Assembly (NCBI GenBank): GCA_003243965.1 | Contig: QHBO01000036.1 | Location: forward strand, 1-64,000 | DNA length: 64,000 nt | Origin: Chloroflexota bacterium | GTDB taxonomy: Bacteria; Chloroflexota; Limnocylindria; QHBO01 | Direction: 5' to 3' | Part shown: piece by piece, positions 46,948 to 56,404 of the stretch | Layout of the letters: each line of letters opens with the position of its first letter | Numbering within the stretch: the stretch's first letter is position 1 | Program-made: the position numbers and the translations under genes | The notes under the pieces: model-generated | Databases searched by the model: none | Seen by the model: the letters and a program-made list of their open reading frames with translations, nothing else | Told to the model about the DNA's origin: nothing

Positions 46948-47578
46948 GCGGATCATCCGCGGCCAGGAAGCGAAGCCGGCGCCGGGCCCAGGTCCCCGCG
47001 TAGTCCACACCGACGCGTGGGCGCGCGATGACGATGGCCGGTACGCTCCCCGTCGCCAGCCACAGCGGCCCGCTGATCAGATCGGACCCGTTGATCGCGC
47101 GGTCCACGCCGAAGGCTGCCGTGAGGTTCCCCGGCCCGGCGGCCAGGCGGACGGGCGGCACCGCGGTTCCGCGGCGCTGTCGGGCGAGGGCCTGCCCCTC
47201 GGTGATCGCCGCAGCGCGGAGCAGGACCGCTTCCGGCTTGGCGCCGGGGCCGCACACCACGTTGAGGCAGTGGTGGAGCCCGTACACGAAATACACGTAC
47301 GCATGCCCGGCCGGACCGAACATCACGGCATTGCGCTCGGTTCGCCCGCGCGCCGAATGTGCTGCGAGATCCTCCGGTCCCTGGTACGCCTCCGTCTCGA
47401 CGATCCGACCCACAACCCGGCCACCGGCGCCATCGTGCACCAGCCACATGCCCACCAGGTCGCGGGCGACCGCCGGGGAGGGTCGATCGAACCATGCGCG
47501 GTCGGTGATCGGGGCACCAAGTTCTAAGCTCTCGCTGGCGCCAGCCGGGGCGCCGTCACGGGAGGGCGCGGCACTCAC
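46931..47578 (-). CDS. mpg: DNA-3-methyladenine glycosylase (Mpg/AAG family)
   Basis: VGRIVETEAYQGPEDLAAHSARGRTERNAVMFGPAGHAYVYFVYGLHHCLNVV; GTG overlaps cvpA stop. Confidence 0.94.
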   Translation of the reverse strand: MSAAPSRDGAPAGASESLELGAPITDRAWFDRPSPAVARDLVGMWLVHDGAGGRVVGRIVETEAYQGPEDLAAHSARGRTERNAVMFGPAGHAYVYFVYGLHHCLNVVCGPGAKPEAVLLRAAAITEGQALARQRRGTAVPPVRLAAGPGNLTAAFGVDRAINGSDLISGPLWLATGSVPAIVIARPRVGVDYAGTWARRRLRFLAADDPHVSRR

Positions 47579-48144
47579 CGTCGAAGGAGCGCGGCGATCT
47601 CGGCGGGGACGAACGGGCGGGCCAGGAAGCCGGCGGTCGGAATCACCAGGGCGCGCAGCCAGCCGACCAGCAGCGAGCTGTTGAGGCCGTCGTACAGGTT
47701 CGCCAGCCAGCCGGCATCGGCGATCGACGCGCTCGATGCGTTCCGGAAGAAGCTCGCCAGCACGATGTAGAAAAAGACGACGCTCATCGCCGCGGCCACG
47801 AATCCGAGAATGGCGCCGATCAGCTCGTCTGCCTGGCGACCGATGGGCAGCGGTGTCCGACGATAGAACGCGCTGACCAGCAGCCACGCGCCAATCGTCA
47901 GGGCGACGAACAACACGAGGTAGATGATGAGCTCGCGCAGGCCGGGTGTGAAGGCGGTCCAGGCGCCGGACAGCATGGCGGCGAGGGGGTGCTTCAGCTG
48001 GCTGGCGATGATGAAAGCCAGGAGCACCGCCAGCGCGTCGAGGAGGTGGCGAACGGTGCCCTGGATCCACCCCGCGAAGATCCCGCCTGCGATCAGGACC
48101 AGGATCGCCAGGTCCATCCAGTTCAGCTTGGTGAGAACGTCCAT
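47575..48144 (-). CDS. CvpA family membrane protein
   Basis: LNWMDLAILVLIAGGIFAGWIQGTVRHLLDALAVLLAFIIA; pheT-cvpA-mutS2 context. Confidence 0.85.
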   Translation of the reverse strand: MDVLTKLNWMDLAILVLIAGGIFAGWIQGTVRHLLDALAVLLAFIIASQLKHPLAAMLSGAWTAFTPGLRELIIYLVLFVALTIGAWLLVSAFYRRTPLPIGRQADELIGAILGFVAAAMSVVFFYIVLASFFRNASSASIADAGWLANLYDGLNSSLLVGWLRALVIPTAGFLARPFVPAEIAALLRR

Positions 48145-48239
48145 GTGGCGACTCCTCGAATCGCGGGCGGCCGTTCGGGGCGGCGCGGGGGCGGCGCGTA
48201 GCGTAGCAGTGGGATCCCGGTTGCGGCAAGGTGAGCGGG

Positions 48240-50681
48240 CTAGCGGATCTCGGCGTGGAGGTGGTGGCGGAGCGTCCCGCCGATCCTGCCGAGCGCCCTG
48301 TCGACCGCGCGCTCGTGGCCCGGGACCGCAGGCTGAAAGCGAAGGGCGAGCGCGTATGACACGCGGCCTGCGCCGATCTGGGGGCCGCGGTACTCGTCGA
48401 AGAGGGTGACACCGGTGAGCAGGGGGCCTGCGGTGGCACGTACCAGGCGCAGCAGCTCCCCCACCGGCACTGCGGCGTCGAGCACCACGGCCAGGTCGCG
48501 GTCGACCGGCTGCGCCGACGGCACGGGTGCGGCGTGCAGGACTGCCGGAACGAGCGCCAGGAGCTGCGGGAGATTGATCGCCGCCACGACCGGGCGCCCG
48601 GGCAGGTCCCACGCGGCCGCCACCCCGGGATGCACCTCTCCCAGGCTGCCGTAGGGGCGGCCAGCGGCATCCATCACTCGGGCACGGCGGCCGGGGTGGA
48701 GGTGCGGATGCGCCTCCGCGTCGGTGTCTGGCCGATAGGTGGGCAGCGGCGCGCCGAGGGCGGCATGCAGCGCCTCGACCACGCCTTTCAGATCCGCAAC
48801 ATCGGCCGCTCGACCCGGCTGACCGACCGATCGGGGGGCGTGGCTGCCCAGCAGGGCGATGGCCACATGCCACGCCTCGAAACGACCGGTCCCCGCCGTC
48901 TCCGCCAGGCGGCCGGCGGGGCCACCCTGCTGGTCCGCCATCCAGTACGTCTTGCCGACCTCGTAGAGCCACGCGTCGCCTCGCCGCCGGCGCACGTTTT
49001 CGGCGAGTGAGGCAAGCACCGAGGCGTACATCACCGGGCGAAGCACCGAGTGTGCCGGCGAGATCGGGTTGGCGACCCGGATCAGCTCCGGATCATCGGG
49101 CGGGTATCCGGTCCGCTCCAGGTCGGCCGGACCGATGAGCGCGTGCGTCACCGTCTCCGTCAGCCCGATTCCGGCCAGGATGCGCCGTACCTGATGCCGG
49201 CCCGCGCTTGGATCGCGCCGTGGTTCGCCAAGCTCTGGTCGTGGCAACACACCCGGGATGCGCCCATAGCCGTATGCGCGTGCGACCTCCTCTGCGACAT
49301 CGACCGCGTGGGCCACGTCGAGACGATGCGGTGGTACCTCGACCTCCAGGTGGTCGCCGCCGCCGCGAGCCGTGAACTCGAGCGGCTCCAGCAGGGTGGT
49401 GACCGTCGGCGTCTCCAGGTCGATCCCCAGCAGGCGCCGCATGCGTCCGACGCTGACCGAGACGACCCGGTTCGGGTGTGGCGCGGGGTCAGTGTCGAGG
49501 ATCCCGCGTGCCACTCTGGCCCCGGTCAGCTCCGCAATCAGCCCGGCCGCGCGGTCCGCGGCGGCCCGGGGGAGGTTCCACGGGATGCCCTTCTCATGCC
49601 GCGCGCTCGCCTCCGAGCGCAGTCCGAGGCGCCGAGCCGCGTTGCGCACCGTCGGCCCGTGGAAGGCCGCCGACTCCAGGATCACGCTGGTGGTGGTGTC
49701 GCCGACCTCGGTGCTCGCGCCGCCCATGATTCCCGCCAGGCCGATCGCGCCAGCTGCGTCGGCGATGACCAGCATCCGGGGATCGAGACGCCGGCGCTGA
49801 TGATCGAGCGTCTCCAGCTCCTCATCCTGGCCCGCCTGGCGGACGACGATCGTGCCGCCGCGGATCGCGACCGCCGAGTACGCGTGCATCGGCTGTCCCA
49901 GCTCGTGCATCACGTAATTCGTGATATCGACCACCGCGCTCACCGGTCGCATCCCGGCGGCCACCAGCCGCTGCTGCATCCACTCCGGGGAGCTGCGGTT
50001 GCTGACCGCATCGAAGTAGCGGGCCGCGAAGCGCGGGCACAGCGCCGGCGCCTCGATGCGAACGACGAGGTGGTCGGCGGTGTCGTCGCCGCTTTCGACG
50101 ACGTCCGATTTGGGGAGGCGGAGCGCGGTCCCGGTGAAGGCGGCGATCTCGCGCGCCAGACCGACCATCGACAGGCAGTCGCCGCGATTCGGCTTGACGT
50201 CGACGTCGAGCACGGTCTCGCCGAATAGGCTCCGGACGTCGCTGCCTGGCTCGTGCTCGCGATCCGCCCCGAGGATCTTGATCCCGTCCGCGTCAGCACC
50301 GATCCCGAGTTCGGCGGCGCTGCACAGCATGCCCTCGCTGATGACACCGCGAATGCGGCTCCGCTCGATGCGTCGCTCGCCGGGCAGCATCGCACCGACC
50401 AGCGCCACCGGCACCAGCTGTCCCGGAGAGATGTTCGTCGCACCGCACACGATCCGCAGCGGCTCGCCGGTACCGACGTCGACCGTCGTCAGGGACAGCT
50501 TCTCGGCGTTCGGGTGCGGCTCGATGGCCAGCAGTCGGCCGACCACGACATCGGTCCAATCCGCTCCGGAGACCTCGATCCCCTGCACCTCCATGCCGCG
50601 CACCGTCAGCTCCTCGGCCAGTTCTGCCGGCGTCAGGTTGAGGGCGACGTAGTCGCGCAGCCAGGAGAGCGGCACGCGCAT
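48240..50681 (-). CDS. pheT: Phenylalanyl-tRNA synthetase beta subunit
   Basis: VPLSWLRDYV, tRNA-binding domain, B3/4 and B5 motifs. Confidence 0.96.
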   Translation of the reverse strand: MRVPLSWLRDYVALNLTPAELAEELTVRGMEVQGIEVSGADWTDVVVGRLLAIEPHPNAEKLSLTTVDVGTGEPLRIVCGATNISPGQLVPVALVGAMLPGERRIERSRIRGVISEGMLCSAAELGIGADADGIKILGADREHEPGSDVRSLFGETVLDVDVKPNRGDCLSMVGLAREIAAFTGTALRLPKSDVVESGDDTADHLVVRIEAPALCPRFAARYFDAVSNRSSPEWMQQRLVAAGMRPVSAVVDITNYVMHELGQPMHAYSAVAIRGGTIVVRQAGQDEELETLDHQRRRLDPRMLVIADAAGAIGLAGIMGGASTEVGDTTTSVILESAAFHGPTVRNAARRLGLRSEASARHEKGIPWNLPRAAADRAAGLIAELTGARVARGILDTDPAPHPNRVVSVSVGRMRRLLGIDLETPTVTTLLEPLEFTARGGGDHLEVEVPPHRLDVAHAVDVAEEVARAYGYGRIPGVLPRPELGEPRRDPSAGRHQVRRILAGIGLTETVTHALIGPADLERTGYPPDDPELIRVANPISPAHSVLRPVMYASVLASLAENVRRRRGDAWLYEVGKTYWMADQQGGPAGRLAETAGTGRFEAWHVAIALLGSHAPRSVGQPGRAADVADLKGVVEALHAALGAPLPTYRPDTDAEAHPHLHPGRRARVMDAAGRPYGSLGEVHPGVAAAWDLPGRPVVAAINLPQLLALVPAVLHAAPVPSAQPVDRDLAVVLDAAVPVGELLRLVRATAGPLLTGVTLFDEYRGPQIGAGRVSYALALRFQPAVPGHERAVDRALGRIGGTLRHHLHAEIR

Positions 50682-50684
50682 CGC

Positions 50685-51797
50685 CTAGCGTCCGTCCGAG
50701 AACTGCTCGAGGAATCGCAGGTCCGATCCCATCAGCAGGCGGAGGTCGGGAATCCCGTAGCGCAGCAGGGTCATGCGGTCGAGTCCCATCCCGAACGCAT
50801 AGCCCTGGTACAGCTCCGGATCGAGGCCGCCGTTGCGGAGCACCACCGGGTGCACCATCCCGGCCCCCAGGATGGTCATCCAGCCTGTGCGCTGGCACGC
50901 CGGGCAGCCCTCTCCGGCGCACACCACGCACCCGACGTCAAAGGCCACGCTCGGTTCGGTGAACGGGTAGTAGCCCGGCCGGAATCTCGTCCTCGTCTCG
51001 GGGCCATACATCGCCCGAGCGTAGGCCTCGAGGGTGCCCTTCAGGTCGGCAAGGCTCGTCTCGCGGTCGACCACCAGGCCCTCGACCTGGAAGAACTCGA
51101 AATTGTGGCCCGCGTCGACCGCCTCGTAGCGGAAGCAGCGGCCGGGGATCACGACCCTGATCGGCGGCTTGAGGGCCTTCATGGCGCGGATCTGGACCGG
51201 GCTGGTGTGGGTACGCAGGATGGTGCCGTCCTCCGCGGGACGCGGCGCTCCCGCTTCGACGCTGCCGGGCTCGGCCACGTACAGCGTGTCCCACAGGTCG
51301 CGCGAGGGGTGGTCGGGCGGGATGTTGAGACGCTCGAAGTTCATCTCGTCGGTCTCGATCTCGGGCCCCTCGATCACCTCGAAACCGAAGCCGTGGAAGA
51401 TCTCCCGCACCTCCCGCTCGGCGGTCATCAGCGGGTGCAGGTGCCCCGCAGCGACAGGGCGCCCCGGGGCGGTCATGTCGATCGCCTCCGCGGCAAGCTG
51501 TCGTTGCAACGCCTCGCGGCGCACGACACGCTGCCGGTCGTCGAGCGTCGCCTCCAGCTCGGCGCGGACCTCGTTCGCGAGCCTTCCCAGCGCAGGACGC
51601 TCGGAAGGCTGCGCATGAGCGATCTCGCGCAGCAGCGCCGTCAGTCGGCCGGACCTTCCCAGGAGCCCGCTGCGCAATGAGCCCACCGCGGCGGGATCAT
51701 CGGTCTGTGCCAGGGCGGCCAGCCCGGCGGCGCGCACCTCCTCCAGGGCGATCCGAAGATCGTCGCTGCTCGGACGGTCTGGCGCTCCCTGGTTCAT
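50685..51797 (-). CDS. pheS: Phenylalanyl-tRNA synthetase alpha subunit
   Basis: GRPVAAGHLHPLM, FHGFGFEVIEGPEIE, LRTHTSPVQIRAM, GMGLDRMTLLRYGI; start MNQGAPDR. Confidence 0.96.
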   Translation of the reverse strand: MNQGAPDRPSSDDLRIALEEVRAAGLAALAQTDDPAAVGSLRSGLLGRSGRLTALLREIAHAQPSERPALGRLANEVRAELEATLDDRQRVVRREALQRQLAAEAIDMTAPGRPVAAGHLHPLMTAEREVREIFHGFGFEVIEGPEIETDEMNFERLNIPPDHPSRDLWDTLYVAEPGSVEAGAPRPAEDGTILRTHTSPVQIRAMKALKPPIRVVIPGRCFRYEAVDAGHNFEFFQVEGLVVDRETSLADLKGTLEAYARAMYGPETRTRFRPGYYPFTEPSVAFDVGCVVCAGEGCPACQRTGWMTILGAGMVHPVVLRNGGLDPELYQGYAFGMGLDRMTLLRYGIPDLRLLMGSDLRFLEQFSDGR

Positions 51798-51828
51798 CGG
51801 TCCTTCCGCATCATGCGTGAAATGAAAC

Positions 51829-51857
51829 GACCCCGCCCCGGTGACCGGAGCAGGGTC
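51829..51857 (-). terminator. Candidate attenuator/terminator hairpin between rplT and pheS
   Basis: GACCCtgctCCGGtcaCCGGggcgGGGTC followed by GTTTCATTT on the minus strand. Confidence 0.4.
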
Positions 51858-51880
51858 GGCATGCCGACGTCGTCGCCGGC

Positions 51881-52240
51881 CTAGCCGGTAAAGGCGCGCT
51901 TGGCGAGATCGACGACCTGCCCGAACCCCGCCTGATCCCGGACGGCGAGATCCGCGAGCTGCTTGCGATCGACCTCGACGCCGGCGGCCTTCAGCCCGGC
52001 GATCAGCCGCCCGTACGGCAGGCCGTGGATCCGGCTGGCAGCGTTGATCCGCTCGATCCACAGGCGCCGCATGTCCCGCTTCCGCTGTCGGCGGTCACGG
52101 TAGGCGTACACGAGCGCATGGAACAGCGCCTCGCGGGCCGGCCGGACGAGGCGTGAGCGGGTCATGCGCCGCCCCTCGGCCTGGTTCAACAGCCGCTTGT
52201 GACGCCGGTGCGCGGTGACCCCGCGCTTCACGCGTGCCAT
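51881..52240 (-). CDS. rplT: 50S ribosomal protein L20
   Basis: [43 protein letters not shown]. Confidence 0.97.
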   Translation of the reverse strand: MARVKRGVTAHRRHKRLLNQAEGRRMTRSRLVRPAREALFHALVYAYRDRRQRKRDMRRLWIERINAASRIHGLPYGRLIAGLKAAGVEVDRKQLADLAVRDQAGFGQVVDLAKRAFTG

Positions 52241-52246
52241 CGGCGG

Positions 52247-52444
52247 CTACTCGTACGGAAGCAGCCGCTTCAGCTGCTTCTGGTGGGCCGGGCTGACGGC
52301 GGTCACGCCGGCGTAGCGCCGCGTGCGCCGGCTCGACTTGATCTCGAGGTGGTGGCCACGCCACGCCTTGGGGCGCAACCACTTTCCGGCTCCCGACTTC
52401 CGGAAGCGCTTGGCGGTTCCCTTGTGCGATTTGATCTTCGGCAC
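52247..52444 (-). CDS. rpmI: 50S ribosomal protein L35
   Basis: PKIKSHKGTAKRFRKSGAGKWLRPKAWRGHHL; GTG start at 52444. Confidence 0.95.
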   Translation of the reverse strand: MPKIKSHKGTAKRFRKSGAGKWLRPKAWRGHHLEIKSSRRTRRYAGVTAVSPAHQKQLKRLLPYE

Positions 52445-52445
52445 G

Positions 52446-53159
52446 CTATCCCTGCTCCATCGGTTGTGAGACCTCGGCCGGAGGCTCCGGCTTGTCCTTG
52501 ACGCGCTCCTGCGGCCCAACCGCGGCGGGCGAGCGGGCTGCGATCGCGTCGCCGATCGTCTCCCCGGTCGGCGCGGCGGCGGCGTCCTCGGTGATCCGTT
52601 CGGTCTTCTTCTCCGGTCGCTTCTCGAGTGACGCCATCACGATGTACATGCTGCGACCCTCGAGCAGCGGCTGTCGCTCAACGGTTCCGTGCTCGGCAAG
52701 CAAGTCCGCTGCCTTGACCAGAAGGTCGCGGCCCAGGTTGGCGTGGGTCATCTCCCGTCCGCGGAACTGGACCGTGACCTTGACCCTGTCCCCCTCATCG
52801 AGGAACTCCGCGGCGCGCCGCAGCTTGGTTCGCAGGTCGTTCACATCGATCTTGACCCGCAGGCGGATCTCCTTGAACGTCTGCGACTTCTGCTTCTTCT
52901 TCGCCTCGCGCTCGCGCTTCTGAAGCTCGTATTTGTACTGACCGTAGTCGAGGATGCGGCAGACCGGTGGGACTGCGGTGGGAGCGACCTCCACGAGGTC
53001 GAGCCCTTTCTCCTGGGCGAGGGCCAGGGCCCGTGCCGTCGGCATCACGCCGAGCTGCTGACCTTCGTCATCGATGACCCGCACCTCGCGGATCCGGATC
53101 ATCTCATTGGTTCGCAGATCCCTTGCGATCTTCTTCCTCTCCTTTGACAACAAGGCCAT
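52446..53159 (-). CDS. infC: Translation initiation factor IF-3
   Basis: RTNEMIRIREVRVIDDEGQQLGVM, CRILDYGQYKYELQKREREAKKKQK; start uncertain (track ORF to 53186). Confidence 0.95.
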   Translation of the reverse strand: MALLSKERKKIARDLRTNEMIRIREVRVIDDEGQQLGVMPTARALALAQEKGLDLVEVAPTAVPPVCRILDYGQYKYELQKREREAKKKQKSQTFKEIRLRVKIDVNDLRTKLRRAAEFLDEGDRVKVTVQFRGREMTHANLGRDLLVKAADLLAEHGTVERQPLLEGRSMYIVMASLEKRPEKKTERITEDAAAAPTGETIGDAIAARSPAAVGPQERVKDKPEPPAEVSQPMEQG

Positions 53160-53261
53160 CCGACCGATGCTGGCCGGGTGGCCCATCCACGCGCAAACGC
53201 CGCAGCATGGTAGCCCACATCGCCACCGAGGGTCAACGAATCCAAGGCGCCAGGGCGCCGG

Positions 53262-53627
53262 TCACACGGGGTAGTCGTAGAAGATGGCCACCTGGCGCCC
53301 ATCCGGGTCGGCGATGCGGAACGACCGGCTCCCCTCCCACCGATCGCCGGAAGGGGGCGCCACGAGCGCAAAGCCGCGCCGGCTCAGCTCCTGGGCCCAG
53401 GCGTCGACCTCGGCGGCGGTATCCATCCGGAAACCAATCTGGATCCCGTCGCGCGTCGCCTTGGCCCCGCGTCGGAAGCTGAGCTCGAAGCCGCTCAGCT
53501 CGAGATCGACCCCGCTCTCGTCCTCGGCACGCCGCCGGAACCCGAACGCCGATGCATAGAACTCGCCGACCCTCGACGGCTCGGGGGAGACGAGCGCCAG
53601 CTGACCGATGGCCCGCATCTTTCGCAT
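53262..53627 (-). CDS. VOC (glyoxalase/bleomycin resistance) family protein
   Basis: QLALVSPEPSRVGEFYASAFGFRR..., FRIADPDGRQVAIFYDYPV. Confidence 0.85.
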   Translation of the reverse strand: MRKMRAIGQLALVSPEPSRVGEFYASAFGFRRRAEDESGVDLELSGFELSFRRGAKATRDGIQIGFRMDTAAEVDAWAQELSRRGFALVAPPSGDRWEGSRSFRIADPDGRQVAIFYDYPV

Positions 53628-53658
53628 CAGGCGTGAGATGGCCGCGGTATGCCGGCGC

Positions 53659-55470
53659 TCAGTCGGCGTCCGCGATTACGGCGTAGGGCCACAGCTCCCG
53701 CGCTCCGATGCGACCACCGAGCTCGGCGATGAACTCGCCGAGCGGCACTCCCTGGCTCGACTCACCGGTGCGCAGCCGCGGCGAGACAGCTCTCCCCTCC
53801 TGGTCGCGGTCGCCGACGACCAGCATCACCGGAATCTGCTGCCCCTGGGCATCGCGCAGCTTTGCCTGCATCCGCTCGGATCGGTCATCGACCTCGACGC
53901 GGATGCCGGCGGCGAGGAGCGCATCCCGCACGTCCGCCGCGTAGGCCAGATGGCGGTCGGCGATCGGGATCACGATCGCCTGGACCGGGGCCAGCCAGGC
54001 CGGGAAGGCGCCCGCGTAGTGCTCGGTGATGACCCCGGTGAAGCGCTCGAACGACCCGTAGATCGCGTAGTGAATCATCACCGGCCGCTCGAAGCCGCCC
54101 TCGCCCGCCCGGTAGTCCAGGTCGAAGCGCTGCGGGAGCTGGTAGTCGAGCTGGATGGTCGCCGTCTGCCACTCGCGGCCCAGCGCATCCTCGATGAAGA
54201 TGTCGATCTTGGGGGCATAGAAGGCGGCGCCCCCGGGGTCCATCTCGAAGCCTATCGCCGCCCCCTCGATCGCCTCCCTGAGCTTGCCCTCGGCCATGTC
54301 CCAGAACTCGTCGCTGCCCAGCTTCTGCTCCGGTCGGGTGGCGAGCTTGAACCTCGGCGAGAAGCCGAACGGCGCGTACTGCTGCTTCACCAGGTTGAGG
54401 GCCAGGTTCACCTCGTCGATGACCTGGTCGTCGCGACAGAAGACGTGCGAGTCGTCCTGGGTGAGCTGCCGCACCCGGAACATGCCGGCCAGCGCACCGG
54501 TCCGCTCCTTCCGGAACAGGGTGCTGTAGTCCGCGAATCGGATCGGCAGGTCGCGGTACGATCGCGGCCGCGTCTTGTAGACCAGGATCTCCTGGGGGCA
54601 GTTCATCGGCTTCAGCCCGGAGACGTGGTCGGAGTCGTCAAGCACGAACATGTTGTCCTGGTAAAGCGACCAGTGGCCGGACTGCTCCCAGAGCTCTTTC
54701 CGCACCAGGCTCGGCGTGCGAACCTCGCTGAAGCCGCCGCCGAGTCTAACCGAGCGCGACCATTCCTCCAGGGCCCGCCACAGCGCCATCCCCCGCGGGT
54801 GCCAGAACGGCGCGGCGGGCGACTCCGGGTGAAAGGTGAACAGATCGAGTTCGCGGCCAAGGCGCCGATGGTCGCGCTTGCGCGCCTCCTCGAGCCGCCA
54901 GAGGTATCGGTCGAGATCATCCTGCTGCTCCCAGGCCGTCCCGTAGATCCGCTGCAGCATCGGCCGGGCCTCGTCGCCCCGCCAGTAGGCACCGGCGCTG
55001 TGCAGCAGCTTGAATGGCCCCAGATCTGCGGTCGAAGGCAGATGCGGGCCGCGACAGAGGTCGATGAAAGCTCCGTGGCGGTAGAACGAAACGACCTCAG
55101 CCTCCGCGGCCGGCAGTTCTCGGATGATCTCGGCCTTGTAGGCCTGCCCCTGAGGCTCGAGCTCGGCGAGCGCCTCGTCCCTCGACATTTCGATCCGGAC
55201 GAACGGGAGCTCCGCGCCCTGTTCCTGTCGCATGCGGTCCTCGATGCGCGCCAGGTCGTCGGGGGTCAGGGCCCGCGGCAGGTCGAAGTCGTAGTAGAAG
55301 CCGTCCCTGATCGCCGGACCGATCCCGAGCTTTGCATCGGGGAAGAGGGCCAGCACCGCCGCCGCCATCATGTGCGCGGCCGAGTGACGCATGGTGGCCA
55401 GCCGATCATGGGCGCCCGCGTCGAGCATCTCCTCCGGTGCTTCGCGGACCTCGTCGCTCTCGATTGTCAT
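53659..55470 (-). CDS. thrS: Threonyl-tRNA synthetase (appears to lack TGS domain)
   Basis: MRHSAAHMMAAAVLALFPDAKLGIGPAIRDGFYYDFD, MNCPQEILVYKTRPRSYRDLPIRFAD, HYAGAFPAWLAPVQAIVIPIA. Confidence 0.96.
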   Translation of the reverse strand: MTIESDEVREAPEEMLDAGAHDRLATMRHSAAHMMAAAVLALFPDAKLGIGPAIRDGFYYDFDLPRALTPDDLARIEDRMRQEQGAELPFVRIEMSRDEALAELEPQGQAYKAEIIRELPAAEAEVVSFYRHGAFIDLCRGPHLPSTADLGPFKLLHSAGAYWRGDEARPMLQRIYGTAWEQQDDLDRYLWRLEEARKRDHRRLGRELDLFTFHPESPAAPFWHPRGMALWRALEEWSRSVRLGGGFSEVRTPSLVRKELWEQSGHWSLYQDNMFVLDDSDHVSGLKPMNCPQEILVYKTRPRSYRDLPIRFADYSTLFRKERTGALAGMFRVRQLTQDDSHVFCRDDQVIDEVNLALNLVKQQYAPFGFSPRFKLATRPEQKLGSDEFWDMAEGKLREAIEGAAIGFEMDPGGAAFYAPKIDIFIEDALGREWQTATIQLDYQLPQRFDLDYRAGEGGFERPVMIHYAIYGSFERFTGVITEHYAGAFPAWLAPVQAIVIPIADRHLAYAADVRDALLAAGIRVEVDDRSERMQAKLRDAQGQQIPVMLVVGDRDQEGRAVSPRLRTGESSQGVPLGEFIAELGGRIGARELWPYAVIADAD

Positions 55471-55507
55471 CGGCCCTCCTTGCCTCGCAGGAGGCCAATG
55501 GTAGCCA

Positions 55508-55876
55508 TCAGTGGCCCGCGGCGTTCTCCTCGATGAGTCGCGCCGTCTCCTGCTCCGCCTCCTCCGCGGAGCCTCCGGCCTGGTCGTCCCCGACCTCCAC
55601 GATCCGGAATGGCGAGCCGTCTCCGAGGTTGCGCAGCATTGGGAGCGAGACGTTGTGGACCGGCACGCCACCCCGTGTCCCGCCATCGGGCGAGCCACGA
55701 TGCGCGTGTCCGTGGAGCACGACGCGGGTGCCGTAGCGGTCGATCGGGTCCTCGAGCCGACTCGAGCCCAGGAAGGGGAAGATCGCCGGCGGCTCGCCTT
55801 CAACGGTGGCGTGCACCGGGGCGTAGTGGAGGAGCACGACCCGTGCCCGCGGAGCGGAACCGATGCCCCGCCTCGG
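55508..55876 (-). pseudogene. 5'-truncated calcineurin-like metallophosphoesterase fragment
   Basis: C-terminal part only: RARVVLLHYAPVHATVEGEPPAIFPFLGSSRLEDPIDRYGTRVVLHGHAHRGSPDGGTRGGVPVHNVSLPML; N-terminal metal-binding half absent, sequence abuts paaD stop. Confidence 0.7.
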
Positions 55877-56404
55877 TCACACGGTCTTGAACTGCTCGAA
55901 CGGTTGACGGCAGGCGGCGCAGTAGTAGATGGCCCGGCACAGCGTCGGACCGAAGGGGTTCTCCAGCGTGGTGTTCCGCGAGCCGCAGTACGGGCAGCTG
56001 GCGATCGGCAGCACGGCCAGCTCGTCGAGCGGGTCGCGATCGGGTGGAATCCGCCCCTGTGGGACCGGGGGGGCGAACCCGCTGCGACGCAGCCGCTCAC
56101 GGCCGCGGGCCGTGATCCGCTCGGACGTCCATGCCTCGACGAAGCTCAGGGCGACCCGAACTTCGTCGGCGATACCGAGAGCGCTCAGCTTGGCGGTGAT
56201 CTCGTCCCGCATCACGTCCACCGCCGGACAGCCGACGAAGGTCGGCATCAGCTCGATCTCCAGTGTCCGCCCGTCTGAGGAGAAGGCGACGGTCCGGATG
56301 ACCCCCAGATCCACCACGCTGACGGTGGGAATCTCCGGGTCGTTCACGTCGGCAAGGGCGTTCCAGGCAGCTGCGAGCCGGATTTCGACCGAGGCTGCTA
56401 CCAC
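55877..56404 (-). CDS. paaD: 1,2-phenylacetyl-CoA epoxidase subunit PaaD
   Basis: LADVNDPEIPTVSVVDLGVIR, PTFVGCPAVDVM, CPYCGSRNTTLENPFGPTLCRAIYYC. Confidence 0.92.
   Translation of the reverse strand: MVAASVEIRLAAAWNALADVNDPEIPTVSVVDLGVIRTVAFSSDGRTLEIELMPTFVGCPAVDVMRDEITAKLSALGIADEVRVALSFVEAWTSERITARGRERLRRSGFAPPVPQGRIPPDRDPLDELAVLPIASCPYCGSRNTTLENPFGPTLCRAIYYCAACRQPFEQFKTV

Noticed and set aside
53608-55536. 642-aa plus-strand ORF antisense to thrS
   Set aside because: Spurious antisense frame.
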